DNA of 64,000 nucleotides from Paenibacillus pasadenensis DSM 19293 (lineage in GTDB: Bacteria; Bacillota; Bacilli; Paenibacillales; Paenibacillaceae). Location of the stretch: assembly GCF_000422485.1 (NCBI RefSeq), contig NZ_AULW01000030.1, positions 62,001-126,000 of the forward strand, read 5' to 3'. The translations under genes were made by a program, and so were the position numbers. The notes beneath the pieces are model-generated. The model was not told the DNA's origin. It ran no database searches and was given only the letters and a program-made list of their open reading frames with translations. This document shows, in pieces, positions 1 through 9,092 of the stretch. How positions within the stretch are numbered: the stretch's first letter is position 1; each line of letters starts with the position of its first letter.

Positions 1-633
1 GAGGAGCTTCCCTATCTGGTCGTGGGCCATCTGAGCGCGATCCAGAACCGGCTGGCCGTCGAGCCGTACGAGGTGTGGCTCAAGCTGGCCGACGGAGCGG
101 CCAGCCAGGACATCTACGACGAGCTTGCCGCGCAGAAGCTGAGCATCTCCGGACTGATCGACGCGAACCGGCAGCTGGCCGTCTCGAACAACGATCCGTT
201 CCGGCTCGCGATCAACGGCGTCATGACGCTCGGCTTCGTCATCTCGATGCTGATCTGCTTCTTCGGCTTCCTCCTGTTCTGGCTGCTCACGCTGTCGGGC
301 CGCACGCTCCAGTACGGCGTGCTCGGGGCGATGGGCATCCCGTTCCGGCAGATCATCCTCATGCTCGTCAGCGAGCAGCTGCTCACCTCGGGGGCGGCGG
401 CGGTGATCGGAGTGCTCATCGGAGGCTGGTCCAGCGAGCTGTTCGTCCCGATGTTCGAGATGTCGTTCGCGACGACGGCGCAGGTGCCTCCGTTCACGGT
501 CGTCTACCGGCTCGCCGATTACTTGCAGCTGTACAGCCTCGTCGGCATCACGCTGGCCGTCGGCCTGCTCGTGCTGGGCTGGCGTCTGTCGCGGATCCGG
601 ATCGCGCAGGCGCTCAAGCTGGGAGAGGAGTAA
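1..633 (+). CDS. ABC exporter permease, FtsX/MacB type (3' part only)
   Basis: Only the C-terminal 210 codons are here; the reading frame is open from base 1, so the gene starts upstream. Three hydrophobic segments are visible (about codons 66-98, 115-140 and 172-195), with a short extracytoplasmic loop before the last one. This is the FtsX-domain layout of MacB/LolE-type permeases, which work mechanically on lipopeptides, antibiotics or envelope proteins rather than forming a classic import channel. The stop is three bases before the ATG of the ATPase gene, so the two form a translationally coupled pair. The substrate cannot be told from this fragment. Confidence 0.85.
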   Translation, partial: EELPYLVVGHLSAIQNRLAVEPYEVWLKLADGAASQDIYDELAAQKLSISGLIDANRQLAVSNNDPFRLAINGVMTLGFVISMLICFFGFLLFWLLTLSGRTLQYGVLGAMGIPFRQIILMLVSEQLLTSGAAAVIGVLIGGWSSELFVPMFEMSFATTAQVPPFTVVYRLADYLQLYSLVGITLAVGLLVLGWRLSRIRIAQALKLGEE

Positions 634-636
634 GCG

Positions 637-1518
637 ATGATCCATTGCGAAGGACTGGTCAAGATCTTCAAGACCGCCGACCTCGAGGTCGTGGCGCTGC
701 AAGGCCTCGACCTGATCGTCGAGCAAGGGGAGCTGATGGCGATCATCGGCAACTCGGGAAGCGGCAAATCGACGCTGCTCAACATGCTGGGAGGGCTCGA
801 CAAGCCGTCCGCCGGCAAGCTGCTCGTCGCCGGCCGGCCGCTGCTGTCCTGCGGCGAGAAGGAGCTGGTGAAGTACAAGCGGGAGACGGTCGGATTCGTC
901 TGGCAGAACAATGCCCGCAATCTCATTCCTTATTTGACGACGCTGGAAAATGTCGAGCTGCCGATCCTGCTTCGCGGCAAGCGGCGGCGCGAGCGCGCGC
1001 TCGGGCTGCTGGAGGCGGTCGGCCTCGGCCATCGGGTGAAAAACCGGCTCAGCGAGCTGTCCGGAGGAGAGCAGCAGCGCGTCGCGATCGCGATCGCGCT
1101 GGCTAACGAGCCGAAGCTGCTGCTCGCCGACGAGCCGACGGGCTCGCTCGACAGCAGGACGTCCGAGCAGGTGCTCGACTTGTTCCGCTCGCTCAACCGC
1201 TCGCTCGGCATCACGATCGTCATCGTCACCCATGACCCGGCGCTTGCCCGCAAGGTAGACCGGGTCGTGCAGATCCGGGACGGCAAGACGTCGGCGGAGA
1301 TGATCCGGAAGGCATCCTATGCCGAGGAGCCGGCGCTGCTGAGCGCGGGCGGGGCGGAGGAGGACAGCCATACGGAGTATGCCGTGCTCGACAAGGCCGG
1401 CCGCCTGCAGATACCGACAGGCTTGCTGGAGGCGGACGGCTTCAAGGACTGCGGCAAGGTGCGCGTCGAGCTGGAAGAGGGACGGATCGTGCTTTACCCG
1501 CCGGATGAGGCGGAATGA
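637..1518 (+). CDS. ABC exporter ATPase (MacB/LolD type) with AbrB-like C-terminal tail
   Basis: This 293-residue protein has a Walker A at about residues 38-46 (GNSGSGKST), a Q-loop (VWQNN), the signature LSGGEQQRVAIA, Walker B LLLADEPTGSLD and a switch His in VTHD. It is the energising subunit for the FtsX-type permease just upstream. After the normal ATPase end there is a linker and then a tail of about 45 residues (VLDKAGRLQIPTGLLEADGF, ending in RIVLYPP). That tail follows the pattern of the AbrB/SpoVT swapped-hairpin domain (V-D-x-x-G-R-x-x-I-P near the start, a beta strand at the end). In AbrB proteins this domain dimerises and binds DNA. Here a dimerisation or regulatory role is inferred, not shown. 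Confidence 0.92.
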   Translation: MIHCEGLVKIFKTADLEVVALQGLDLIVEQGELMAIIGNSGSGKSTLLNMLGGLDKPSAGKLLVAGRPLLSCGEKELVKYKRETVGFVWQNNARNLIPYLTTLENVELPILLRGKRRRERALGLLEAVGLGHRVKNRLSELSGGEQQRVAIAIALANEPKLLLADEPTGSLDSRTSEQVLDLFRSLNRSLGITIVIVTHDPALARKVDRVVQIRDGKTSAEMIRKASYAEEPALLSAGGAEEDSHTEYAVLDKAGRLQIPTGLLEADGFKDCGKVRVELEEGRIVLYPPDEAE

Positions 1519-1570
1519 CGGATGGCGCCTGAAACCGGCGCGCCCAATCGAAGAAAGGTGGAATCCAGCC

Positions 1571-2590
1571 ATGGCCGGCACGGAGAGGAACATCGCGGAG
1601 GGCTCGCTCGCCCGCGCGTTCGAAAAGGACTTTTATATCGGCGCGGCCGTCAGCTCGCGCACGATCGTCAGCCAGAAGGAGCTGCTGATCGGGCAGTACA
1701 ACAGCTTGACGGCTGAAAATGAAATGAAGTTCGCAAGCGTGCACCCGCAGGAGCGGACGTACACGTTCGAGGAGGCCGACCGGATCGCGGACTTCGCCCG
1801 CGAGCATGGAATGAAGCTGCGCGGACATACGCTCGTCTGGCACAACCAGACGCCGGACTGGGTGTTCGAGGACGGGCAGGGCGGCGAGGCCGGACGGGAG
1901 CTGCTGCTGGAGCGCATGCAAGCCCATATCGAGAAGGTCGTGGGCCGCTATTCGGCAACGGTCTATGGCTGGGATGTCGTCAATGAAGCGGTGACGGACG
2001 AAGGCGAGGCGCTGCTGCGCCCGTCGCGCTGGCTGAAGGGCATCGGAGAGGACTACATCGCGCAGGCGTTCCGCTTCGCGCATGCGGCGGACCCGAACGC
2101 GCTGCTGTTCTACAACGACTACAACGAATGCAATCCGGGCAAGCGCGACAAGATCTGCCGGCTCGTCCGCAGCCTGCTGGACGAGGGGGCGCCGATCCAC
2201 GGCATCGGCCTGCAGGCGCACTGGAATGTGCAGGATCCGCCGCTCGACGACATTCGGGCCGCGATCGAAGCCTATGCCGCGCTCGGCCTGCAGCTGCAGA
2301 TTACGGAGATGGACGTATCGGTATTTGCGTTCCAGGACCGGCGCGCGGATCTCGCGGAGCCGACCGCGGAAATGCTGCGGCTGCAGGAGCAGCGGTACCG
2401 CCAGTTTTTCGACCTGTTCCGCGAGTACAGCGGCACGATCACCGGCGTCACGTTCTGGGGGGCGGCCGACGACTATACGTGGCTGGACGATTTTCCGGTA
2501 CGGGGGCGCAAAAACTGGCCGCTGCTGTTCGACGAGCGGCAGCGGCCGAAGGCGGCGCTGCGCGCCGTGCTCGGCACGGATCGGACTTGA
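1571..2590 (+). CDS. endo-1,4-beta-xylanase, GH10, intracellular
   Basis: The 339-residue protein is a single GH10 catalytic barrel. Visible hallmarks are NSLTAENEMKF, the RGHTLVWHNQTPDW strand, the acid/base Glu139 in WDVVNEA, and the nucleophile Glu246 in QLQITEMDVSV. A conserved Trp-rich end (GVTFWGAADDYTWL) is also present. There is no signal peptide, so the enzyme should cut imported xylo-oligosaccharides or aldouronates in the cytoplasm. The ATG at 1571 is preceded by AAGAAAGGTGG; the frame is open further upstream but only through the AbrB tail of the previous gene. The gene leads the large xylan locus and ends in a long terminator hairpin. Confidence 0.93.
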   Translation: MAGTERNIAEGSLARAFEKDFYIGAAVSSRTIVSQKELLIGQYNSLTAENEMKFASVHPQERTYTFEEADRIADFAREHGMKLRGHTLVWHNQTPDWVFEDGQGGEAGRELLLERMQAHIEKVVGRYSATVYGWDVVNEAVTDEGEALLRPSRWLKGIGEDYIAQAFRFAHAADPNALLFYNDYNECNPGKRDKICRLVRSLLDEGAPIHGIGLQAHWNVQDPPLDDIRAAIEAYAALGLQLQITEMDVSVFAFQDRRADLAEPTAEMLRLQEQRYRQFFDLFREYSGTITGVTFWGAADDYTWLDDFPVRGRKNWPLLFDERQRPKAALRAVLGTDRT

Positions 2591-2604
2591 GGGTTCAGGA
2601 GGCG

Positions 2605-2653
2605 AAGGGGGCAGCGCGGCCAGGTCGATCGGACCTGGCCGCGCTGCCCCCTT
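2605..2653. terminator. bidirectional terminator between the GH10 gene and the AraC-type regulator
   Basis: A perfect 22-bp inverted repeat (2605-2626 and 2632-2653) with a 5-base loop lies between the convergent ends of the xylanase gene and the regulator gene. Both arms carry A/T at their outer ends, but the U-tracts are short. Confidence 0.75.
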
Positions 2654-2716
2654 GCTCGTTCTTCCGCGTTCCGGCGCTGCGCGCGGCGGCCTGCTCCGGG
2701 CGATTTCGCAGCGCTG

Positions 2717-3472
2717 TCAGGCCGAATCGATCAGCTGCTTGCGGTATTCGTTGGCGCTCGCGCCGGTATACGCCTTGAATTTCTTGTAGAACCAGTCGAT
2801 CTCGGTGTAGCCGACCCGCTTGGCGATTTCATAGATGCGCATGTCGGTCTTCTCCAGCAGCGCCTTGGCCTTTTCCATCCGCTGCTGCAGCAGATATTCG
2901 TTGAAGGACATGTGGACATGGCATTTGAACTTCTGGCCGAGATAGGCGCAGTTGAAATGCAGCAGGGCGGAGATTTTCTTGAGGGTGATGTTGTGATGCA
3001 GCTCCTGCTCCACATACTGCTTCACCGTCTCGATGATCGGCTCTGCGGACGACACGCCATGCTCGCCGCTCGCGCCGTCAGCGGCGGCTGGGCCGGCCGT
3101 GAGGCCGAGCCGCTTTGTCAGCGCTTTCAAACTGTCGTGCAGGTCGCGGGCCTGCACGGGATGCAGGATGCAGTCGCTCACCTGCAGCGCCAGCGCGCGG
3201 CGCATGAGCGGAAAATCGCCTCTTCCGCCGAGCAGGATGATCGGGACGCGGCTGATGCGGCGGATCCGCTCGCACAGCTCCATCCCGAAATCGGGGTTGC
3301 CCATGCCGATCAGGATCAGCGAGCAGGACAGCGGATCGACGGCGTCCATCATCGCTTCGACCGTCGGCAGCTGAAGCGCTTTCAATTCAAGGCCGTACTG
3401 ACTCCAGTCCAGCAGGCTGCTGCAGGCCTGGCTCGAGCGGGCATTGGAATCCAAAAGCAGTACCTGAACCAC
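2717..3472 (-). CDS. AraC-type response regulator with degenerate receiver domain
   Basis: The 251-residue protein has an N-terminal CheY-like fold (residues 1-115) and a C-terminal AraC double helix-turn-helix (about 155-251, with SFNEYLLQQRMEKAKALL and GYTEIDWFYKKFKAYTG). The receiver lacks its key residues. The phospho-acceptor Asp position is Gly56 (LILIGMGNP in place of LxLxDxxxP), the conserved Lys is His104 (CILHPV) and the Ser/Thr position is Gly. It therefore cannot be phosphorylated in the usual way, and no histidine kinase is adjacent. The start is GTG at 3472. Position beside the xylanase and divergent from the solute-binding gene suggests that it controls the locus, perhaps by a ligand or protein partner. 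Confidence 0.88.
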   Translation of the reverse strand: MVQVLLLDSNARSSQACSSLLDWSQYGLELKALQLPTVEAMMDAVDPLSCSLILIGMGNPDFGMELCERIRRISRVPIILLGGRGDFPLMRRALALQVSDCILHPVQARDLHDSLKALTKRLGLTAGPAAADGASGEHGVSSAEPIIETVKQYVEQELHHNITLKKISALLHFNCAYLGQKFKCHVHMSFNEYLLQQRMEKAKALLEKTDMRIYEIAKRVGYTEIDWFYKKFKAYTGASANEYRKQLIDSA

Positions 3473-3689
3473 GATAAGAACCTCGCTTTCTGGCGATATT
3501 CTTCAAGCGTCCATGAAGGATGGTTCTATTATGGCCGCGATCCGCGAACGCAGACAACGTGCATTTCTTTGGACGCTCACCAATCCTTTACTTTTTTCCC
3601 GAGGCGGATTCCGAGCGGCCGCGCGGGGACGGGAAACCTATAGTTCGGCAGGTGACGGGCCTGCAGGGAGGCAGGTTGATGGCTCCAAA

Positions 3690-3703
3690 TGTAAGCGCTA
3701 CAC
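3690..3703 (+). promoter_or_regulatory. candidate catabolite-response element (cre) before the first solute-binding gene
   Basis: TGTAAGCGCTACAC matches the CcpA consensus TGWAARCGYTWNCW at 12 of 14 positions and sits 35 bases before the start of the solute-binding lipoprotein gene. A small stem (TACAC/GTGTA, 3699-3714) overlaps its 3' side. Carbon-catabolite repression is expected for this locus, but the site is predicted only from sequence. Confidence 0.5.
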
Positions 3704-3738
3704 TTTGCTGTGTAATCCTAAATCCGAGGGGGATGGAC

Positions 3739-5127
3739 ATGAAAGCAAGCAAGTGGACGCCGCTGCTTCTCAGCCTCATCATCGCAGGATCCATGACCGC
3801 CTGCAGCTCGAGCCCGAACGGAGGCGCGGCGAATTCGGCCTCCGAAAGCGCGAATGCAGGCGTCAACGAGGCCGGCGCCAACTCGCCGGCGGCAAACGAA
3901 GGCGCAGCCGAGGCGGAGGAGCTTGCGACGCCGGAGATGGACTTCGACATGGGCGGCCGCACGATCAAGATTGTCTCCTGGTGGGACATGACGATTCCGG
4001 AAGACAATCCGGACAACATCCAGAAAAAGAAAAATCTCGACGAGCTGATGAAGAAGCATAACTTCAAGGTCGAATACGTCGCGATCGACTACGGAGAGTA
4101 CCAGCAGAAGGTCGTCGCCTCGCTGCTGGCCGGCGAGCCGATCGGCGATATCGTCCGGCTCGGCAAGACGTATACGATCCCGACGCTGGTCAAGCAGGAT
4201 CTGCTCTGGCCGGTCGACGAGTACACGAAAAACTCCCGGGCGTTCAATCAAAAGGTGACGGACGAGTACATGCAGTACGAGGGCAGAGGGTACGGCTTCA
4301 CGGACAATCAGGCGAATCTCGTGCAGGGCGTCTTTTACAACAAGACGTTGATGAACCAGCTCGGCCTGAAGCCTCTCCAGGACTATGTGAACGAGGACGC
4401 GTGGAACTGGGATGCGTTCATCCAGGTGATCAAGGACTCCAACAAGGATACGAACAACGACGGCAAGCTCGATACATGGGGGCTCGCCAACTCGAACCTG
4501 ATGGACCACGCGCTGTATTCGAACGAAGCGGCGCTCACGCTGGGCGAGAAGCAGAACCTCGACGATCCGAAGACGCTGGAGTCGCTGAACTTCATCTCCC
4601 GGCTCGCCACCGAAAAGCTGGCCCGCCCGACGGAAGGCGGCGACTGGACGGAGCCGGGGCAGTTTTTCCGCCAGGGCAACACGCTGATGTACGCAGGCGC
4701 GCTCTGGGAATTCGGCGGCTTCAAGACCGACATGGCCGATTACGAGCTGGGCTACGTGCCGTTCCCGAAAGGCCCGAGCGCGACGAGCTACCACTCGGCC
4801 GAGGCGCTGTTCCAGTCGCTGACGATTCCGAAGGCGGTCGAGCATCCGGAGCAGCTGCTGTACATCTGGGAAAAGATCCACGACATCGAGTCCGTCTACG
4901 ACTATCCCGACCAGGGCTCGTATGAGACGAACTTCACGACCGAGGAAGACATCGAGAACGCCAAGATGGTCGCCCCGAACATGATCGTGCTCGATCACAA
5001 CACGTTCCCGAACCTCAAGTATTACGATTTCGTCGGCGAGCTGAACGCCGGCACGTCGGTCTCGACCGTCGTCGAGAAGTACAAGGCGGCTTTCCAGGCC
5101 GCGATCGACGAAGTGTACCAAAACTGA
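3739..5127 (+). CDS. extracellular sugar-binding lipoprotein (ABC importer), paralogue 1
   Basis: The 462-residue protein has a lipoprotein signal with the lipobox Cys at residue 22 (AGSMTAC), then a Ser/Asn/Ala-rich linker and a family-1 solute-binding fold. Features include LAGEPIGDIVRL, an EF-like DTNNDGKLDTWGL loop and the hydrophobic ligand-pocket segment PTEGGDWTEPGQFFRQGNT. The ATG at 3739 is chosen over 3733 because GAGGGGG lies directly against 3733 and at good distance from 3739. A clear paralogue of exactly the same length lies at 18412-19800. Together with the permeases downstream it should deliver plant-derived oligosaccharides. The exact ligand is unknown. Confidence 0.92.
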   Translation: MKASKWTPLLLSLIIAGSMTACSSSPNGGAANSASESANAGVNEAGANSPAANEGAAEAEELATPEMDFDMGGRTIKIVSWWDMTIPEDNPDNIQKKKNLDELMKKHNFKVEYVAIDYGEYQQKVVASLLAGEPIGDIVRLGKTYTIPTLVKQDLLWPVDEYTKNSRAFNQKVTDEYMQYEGRGYGFTDNQANLVQGVFYNKTLMNQLGLKPLQDYVNEDAWNWDAFIQVIKDSNKDTNNDGKLDTWGLANSNLMDHALYSNEAALTLGEKQNLDDPKTLESLNFISRLATEKLARPTEGGDWTEPGQFFRQGNTLMYAGALWEFGGFKTDMADYELGYVPFPKGPSATSYHSAEALFQSLTIPKAVEHPEQLLYIWEKIHDIESVYDYPDQGSYETNFTTEEDIENAKMVAPNMIVLDHNTFPNLKYYDFVGELNAGTSVSTVVEKYKAAFQAAIDEVYQN

Positions 5128-5143
5128 TCGAGCCGCCCGATCG

Positions 5144-5182
5144 CGGGCCGTCTCCTTTCCAAGCGGAGGGGACGGTCCGCGC
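5144..5182 (+). terminator. intercistronic hairpin after the first solute-binding gene
   Basis: An imperfect inverted repeat (GGCCGTCTCCT pairing with AGGGGACGGTCC) without a U-tract lies between the solute-binding gene and the next gene. Such hairpins commonly protect or attenuate transcripts so that the binding protein is made in excess; that role is inferred. Confidence 0.45.
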
Positions 5183-5213
5183 TTCGGCTGATGCCGCAAC
5201 AGGAGGAGAGATC

Positions 5214-8111
5214 ATGTCCCGGAAACGAAAGAGATACGGAATCGCCGTGCTGGCGCTGATCGTCGCGGCCGTCTCGATCGGGCTGCTCGCCCCGTCGGAC
5301 CGCAGCGGCCTGGCGAGCGTGAAGGCGATGAGCGACTTCGAGGCGATCGTCGGCAAGCAGGATGAGGCGAGCTACGGCCGCTATCTGGAGCGCCACGCCT
5401 CGGACGAGAGGCCGGACGCGACGATCCGGATCGAAGGCGAGAGCTTCTCGCATGCCGCGGGCGGCAGGTTTACGGTCGAGCAAGGATATGAAGGCTTGGA
5501 CGGGACGGCGGTCGTCACGCCCGAGACGGGTTCGATCAGCTGGAATGTGAACGTGAACAAAGCGGGCCTTTACCAGATTCGGATCCATTATTTCCCGGTC
5601 GAGGGCAAAAGCTCGGCGATCGAGCGGCAGCTGACGCTAGGCGGCGAGCTGCCGTTCCGCGGCGCGGAGAAGCTGTCGCTGTACCGGATCTGGGGCAATC
5701 GCGAGGAAGCGGTCCGCCGGGACGACCGGGGCAACGACCTGAGGCCGCGCCAGGTCGAGAAGGCCGCCTGGCAGCTCGAGCCGCTCCAGGACGGCGAGGG
5801 CTATGAGGATGAGCCGTACCGGTTCTATTTCAAGCAAGGAGAGCAGACGCTCACGCTGACCGCCGCGCGCGAGCCGATGGCCATCGACTATATCGAGCTC
5901 TCTCAGGAGCAGCCGCTCAAAACCTATGCGGAGCTCAAGCAGGAGTACGCCGAGAAAGGGCTGGCCGAAGCGAAGGATCGGCAGCTGAAGATCCAGGCCG
6001 AGCATGCCGTGCTCAAGTCGTCGCCGACGCTGTATCCGCTGTCCGACCGCTCGAGCCCTTCGGTCGAGCCGTACGATGTGTCCAAGATCCGCGTCAATGC
6101 GATCGGCGGCCTGAACTGGAAGCTGCCGGGACAATGGATCGAGTGGGAGGTCGACGTGCCGGCGGAAGGGTTGTACCAGATCGCCCTCAAGCGCAAGCAG
6201 GACCAGCTGCGCGGCGTCTACAGCACGCGCAGCCTGACGATCGACGGCGAGGTTCCATTCAAGGAAATGAAGGAGATCGCGTTTCCCTTCGACATGGACT
6301 GGCGCATGCAGGTGCTTGGCGCCGAGGAGCCGTACCTGTTCCATCTGACGGCAGGCAAGCACCGCATCCGCCTGACCGTATCGCTCGGACAGATGGCGCC
6401 GCTGCTCGAGACGATCGAGTCGAGCGTGCTGCAGCTGAACGAGATCTATCGCAAGATTCTCGTCATCACCTCCAATACGCCCGACCCGTACCGGGACTAT
6501 CAGCTCGAGAAGCGCATTCCGGAAATGACGGAGGTGTTCCGCAAGCAGGCGGACACGATCGAGAGCGTCGCCGACTACCTCGAGGAGATGACCGGCGAGG
6601 TCAGCGACAAGGTCGCGGTGCTCCATACGATGGTGCGCCAGCTTCGCGAGATGGAGAGCGAGCCGGAGACGGTCGCGCGCAGGCTGAGCTCCTACAAGAT
6701 CAATGTCGGCGGCCTCGGCACCTGGATCCTCACCGTGCGAGAGCAGCCGCTGTCGCTCGACTATCTCGTCGTCAGCTCGCCTGACCGCAAGCTGCCGGAT
6801 GCGGCGGCGACCTTGCTGGACAAGGCGAGGCATGAGCTGGGCGGATTCGTCGCCTCGTACACCGAGGATTACGACAGCATCGGCAATACGGGCGACTCCG
6901 GCCGGTCGATCACGGTATGGATCACGACCGGACGCGACCAGGCGCAAGTGCTGAAAAGCCTGATCGACGACAGCTTCACGCCCGACACGGGCATCTCGGT
7001 CAAGCTGCGGCTCGTGCCGCCGAACATCCTGCTGCCGGCCACGCTGGCCGATGAAGGGCCGGATGTCGCGATGCAGATCGGAGAGGACCTGCCAGTCAAC
7101 TATGCGATGCGCGCGGCAGCGGCCGATCTGACGCAGTTCGCCGACTTCGAGCAGGTCGCCTCCCGCTTTCGGGACAGTGCTCTGACCCCATATGCGTTCC
7201 AGGACGGCTTCTACGCGCTGCCGGAGCAGCAGACGTTCCCGATGCTGTTCTACCGCAAGGACATCCTCGGCAGCCTCGGGCTGGAGCCGCCCAAAACCTG
7301 GCAGGACGTGTACAACCTGATCTCGGTGCTGCAGAAGAGCAACATGGAGTTCTGGCTGCCGATCGACTCGGTGAACAACAACTCGACGCTCGTCCCGAAC
7401 GCGACGTTCTCGATGATGCTGTTCCAGCATGGCGGCGAGTTTTACCGCGACGACGACAAGCGGAGCGGGCTCGACTCCGACATCTCGATGGACGCGTTCA
7501 AGACGTGGACGAAGTTTTATACGAACTACAAGTTCCCGCTGCTCGCGGACTTCCCGAACCGGTTCCGCACGGGCGAGATGCCGATCGGCATCGCCGACTA
7601 CACGACCTACAACTCGCTGACGGTCATGGCGCCGGAGATCAAGGGGCTGTGGGACTTCACGATGGTGCCGGGCTCGGTGCAAGAGGACGGCAGCGTCAGC
7701 CATGAGGTCGCGAGCCATACGACCGGCGTCATGATGCTGCAGAACGCCAAGGACAAGGACGCCTCCTGGTCGTTCATGAAATGGTGGACCGGCAAGGAGA
7801 CGCAGGTCGCCTACGGCCGCGAGATGGAAGGGCTGATGGGCGAGGCCGCCCGTTATCCGACCGCGAACATCGCTGCTCTCGAGGAGCTTCCGTGGCCGGT
7901 CAAGGACTACCGCAACCTGGAAAGCCAGTGGGAGTGGGTGCGCGGCATCCCGCAGGTGCCCGGCGGCTACTTCACGGGCCGCCATCTGGACAACGCCTTC
8001 CGCAAAGTCGTGAACCAGGCGGAAAACCCGCGCGAGGCGCTGTCGGACTACCTGCTCTACATCAACGATGAAATCGAGATCAAGCGGAAGGAATTCAACC
8101 TTCCGTATTAG
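5214..8111 (+). CDS. 965-residue carbohydrate-binding and solute-binding fusion protein
   Basis: The N terminus has basic residues and one hydrophobic segment (about 9-26) without a lipobox Cys, so the protein is either membrane-anchored or secreted. Two beta-rich lobes follow (about 60-225 and 260-400), each starting with an IRIEGE- or IQAEHA-like strand and ending in a YIEL or QLNE strand, in the style of CBM6/CBM35-like modules. After a charged helical region (about 410-480), a family-1 solute-binding domain fills about 563-965 (ITVWITTGRDQ, FYRKDILGSLGLEPPKTW). The gene is directly upstream of a permease pair. It probably concentrates glycans at the importer. The fusion is far longer than an ordinary binding protein. 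Confidence 0.85.
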   Translation: MSRKRKRYGIAVLALIVAAVSIGLLAPSDRSGLASVKAMSDFEAIVGKQDEASYGRYLERHASDERPDATIRIEGESFSHAAGGRFTVEQGYEGLDGTAVVTPETGSISWNVNVNKAGLYQIRIHYFPVEGKSSAIERQLTLGGELPFRGAEKLSLYRIWGNREEAVRRDDRGNDLRPRQVEKAAWQLEPLQDGEGYEDEPYRFYFKQGEQTLTLTAAREPMAIDYIELSQEQPLKTYAELKQEYAEKGLAEAKDRQLKIQAEHAVLKSSPTLYPLSDRSSPSVEPYDVSKIRVNAIGGLNWKLPGQWIEWEVDVPAEGLYQIALKRKQDQLRGVYSTRSLTIDGEVPFKEMKEIAFPFDMDWRMQVLGAEEPYLFHLTAGKHRIRLTVSLGQMAPLLETIESSVLQLNEIYRKILVITSNTPDPYRDYQLEKRIPEMTEVFRKQADTIESVADYLEEMTGEVSDKVAVLHTMVRQLREMESEPETVARRLSSYKINVGGLGTWILTVREQPLSLDYLVVSSPDRKLPDAAATLLDKARHELGGFVASYTEDYDSIGNTGDSGRSITVWITTGRDQAQVLKSLIDDSFTPDTGISVKLRLVPPNILLPATLADEGPDVAMQIGEDLPVNYAMRAAAADLTQFADFEQVASRFRDSALTPYAFQDGFYALPEQQTFPMLFYRKDILGSLGLEPPKTWQDVYNLISVLQKSNMEFWLPIDSVNNNSTLVPNATFSMMLFQHGGEFYRDDDKRSGLDSDISMDAFKTWTKFYTNYKFPLLADFPNRFRTGEMPIGIADYTTYNSLTVMAPEIKGLWDFTMVPGSVQEDGSVSHEVASHTTGVMMLQNAKDKDASWSFMKWWTGKETQVAYGREMEGLMGEAARYPTANIAALEELPWPVKDYRNLESQWEWVRGIPQVPGGYFTGRHLDNAFRKVVNQAENPREALSDYLLYINDEIEIKRKEFNLPY

Positions 8112-8128
8112 TCAGGAGGCGACGTCCG

Positions 8129-9091
8129 ATGCAAGCCGAGACTACACCGAGCGGGGCCGTGCCTGGCCTGGCCCGGAAGGCGGAGAAGAAGTCCAGGCTC
8201 GGCCCCGCGCTCAAGGAAATAGGCAAGCACAAGCATGCCTACATCCTCATGGGTCCGTACATGATCCTTTTTTTCCTCTTCACCGTCATTCCCGTCGTCT
8301 TCTCGCTGCTCCTCAGCTTCTTCTACTTCAACATGCTGGAGTTTCCGCGGTTCGTCGGCTGGCAGAACTACTCGCGCCTGCTGCTGAACGACGACGTCTT
8401 CATGATCGCGCTCAAGAACACCTTCCTGTTCGCCGTCATCACCGGGCCGGTCAGCTATGTCGCCTGCTTCCTGTTCGCCTGGATCATCAACGAGCTGTCG
8501 CCGAAGGTGCGGGCGGTCATGACGCTCGTCTTCTACGCGCCGTCGATCTCGGGCAACGTGTTCTTCATCTGGCTGATCGTGTTCTCGGGCGACAGCTACG
8601 GCTATCTGAACGGCTTCCTCATCAAATACGGCTTCATCCTGGAGCCGATCCAGTGGCTGACCAACGAGAACTACATCCTGCCGATCGTCATCCTCGTGCA
8701 GCTGTGGCTGAGCCTCGGCACGAGCTTCCTCGCCTTCATCGCCGGCCTGCAGACGATCGACAAGTCGCTGATCGAGGCGGGGGCGGTCGACGGCATCCGC
8801 AACCGCTGGCAGGAGCTGTGGTTCATCACGCTGCCGTCGATGCGGCCGCAGCTGCTGTTCGGGGCGGTGCTGCAGATCACGTCCTCGTTCGCGGTCGCCG
8901 ACATCTCGATCGCGCTGGCCGGCTTCCCAAGCGTCAACTACGCGGCGCATACCGTCGTGACGCATCTGATGGACTACGGCACGATCCGCTTCGAGATGGG
9001 CTACGCGTCCGCGATCGCGACCGTGCTGTTCGGGATCATGATCGGCACGAACATGCTGACGCAAAAACTGCTGCGCAAGGTAGGGGAGTGA
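8129..9091 (+). CDS. sugar ABC importer permease, MalF/LplB type
   Basis: A 320-residue polytopic protein with about six membrane helices. It has the cytoplasmic EAA loop (IEAGAVDGIRNRWQELWFIT, then LPSMRP) that docks the ATPase. It starts at ATG 8129 after GGAGGCG and is followed after one base by the MalG-type partner. It belongs to the carbohydrate uptake-1 family, which works with a shared MsmX-type ATPase; no ATPase gene lies in this locus. The adjacent binding proteins suggest xylo-oligosaccharides as cargo. Confidence 0.92.
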   Translation: MQAETTPSGAVPGLARKAEKKSRLGPALKEIGKHKHAYILMGPYMILFFLFTVIPVVFSLLLSFFYFNMLEFPRFVGWQNYSRLLLNDDVFMIALKNTFLFAVITGPVSYVACFLFAWIINELSPKVRAVMTLVFYAPSISGNVFFIWLIVFSGDSYGYLNGFLIKYGFILEPIQWLTNENYILPIVILVQLWLSLGTSFLAFIAGLQTIDKSLIEAGAVDGIRNRWQELWFITLPSMRPQLLFGAVLQITSSFAVADISIALAGFPSVNYAAHTVVTHLMDYGTIRFEMGYASAIATVLFGIMIGTNMLTQKLLRKVGE

Positions 9092-9092
9092 G

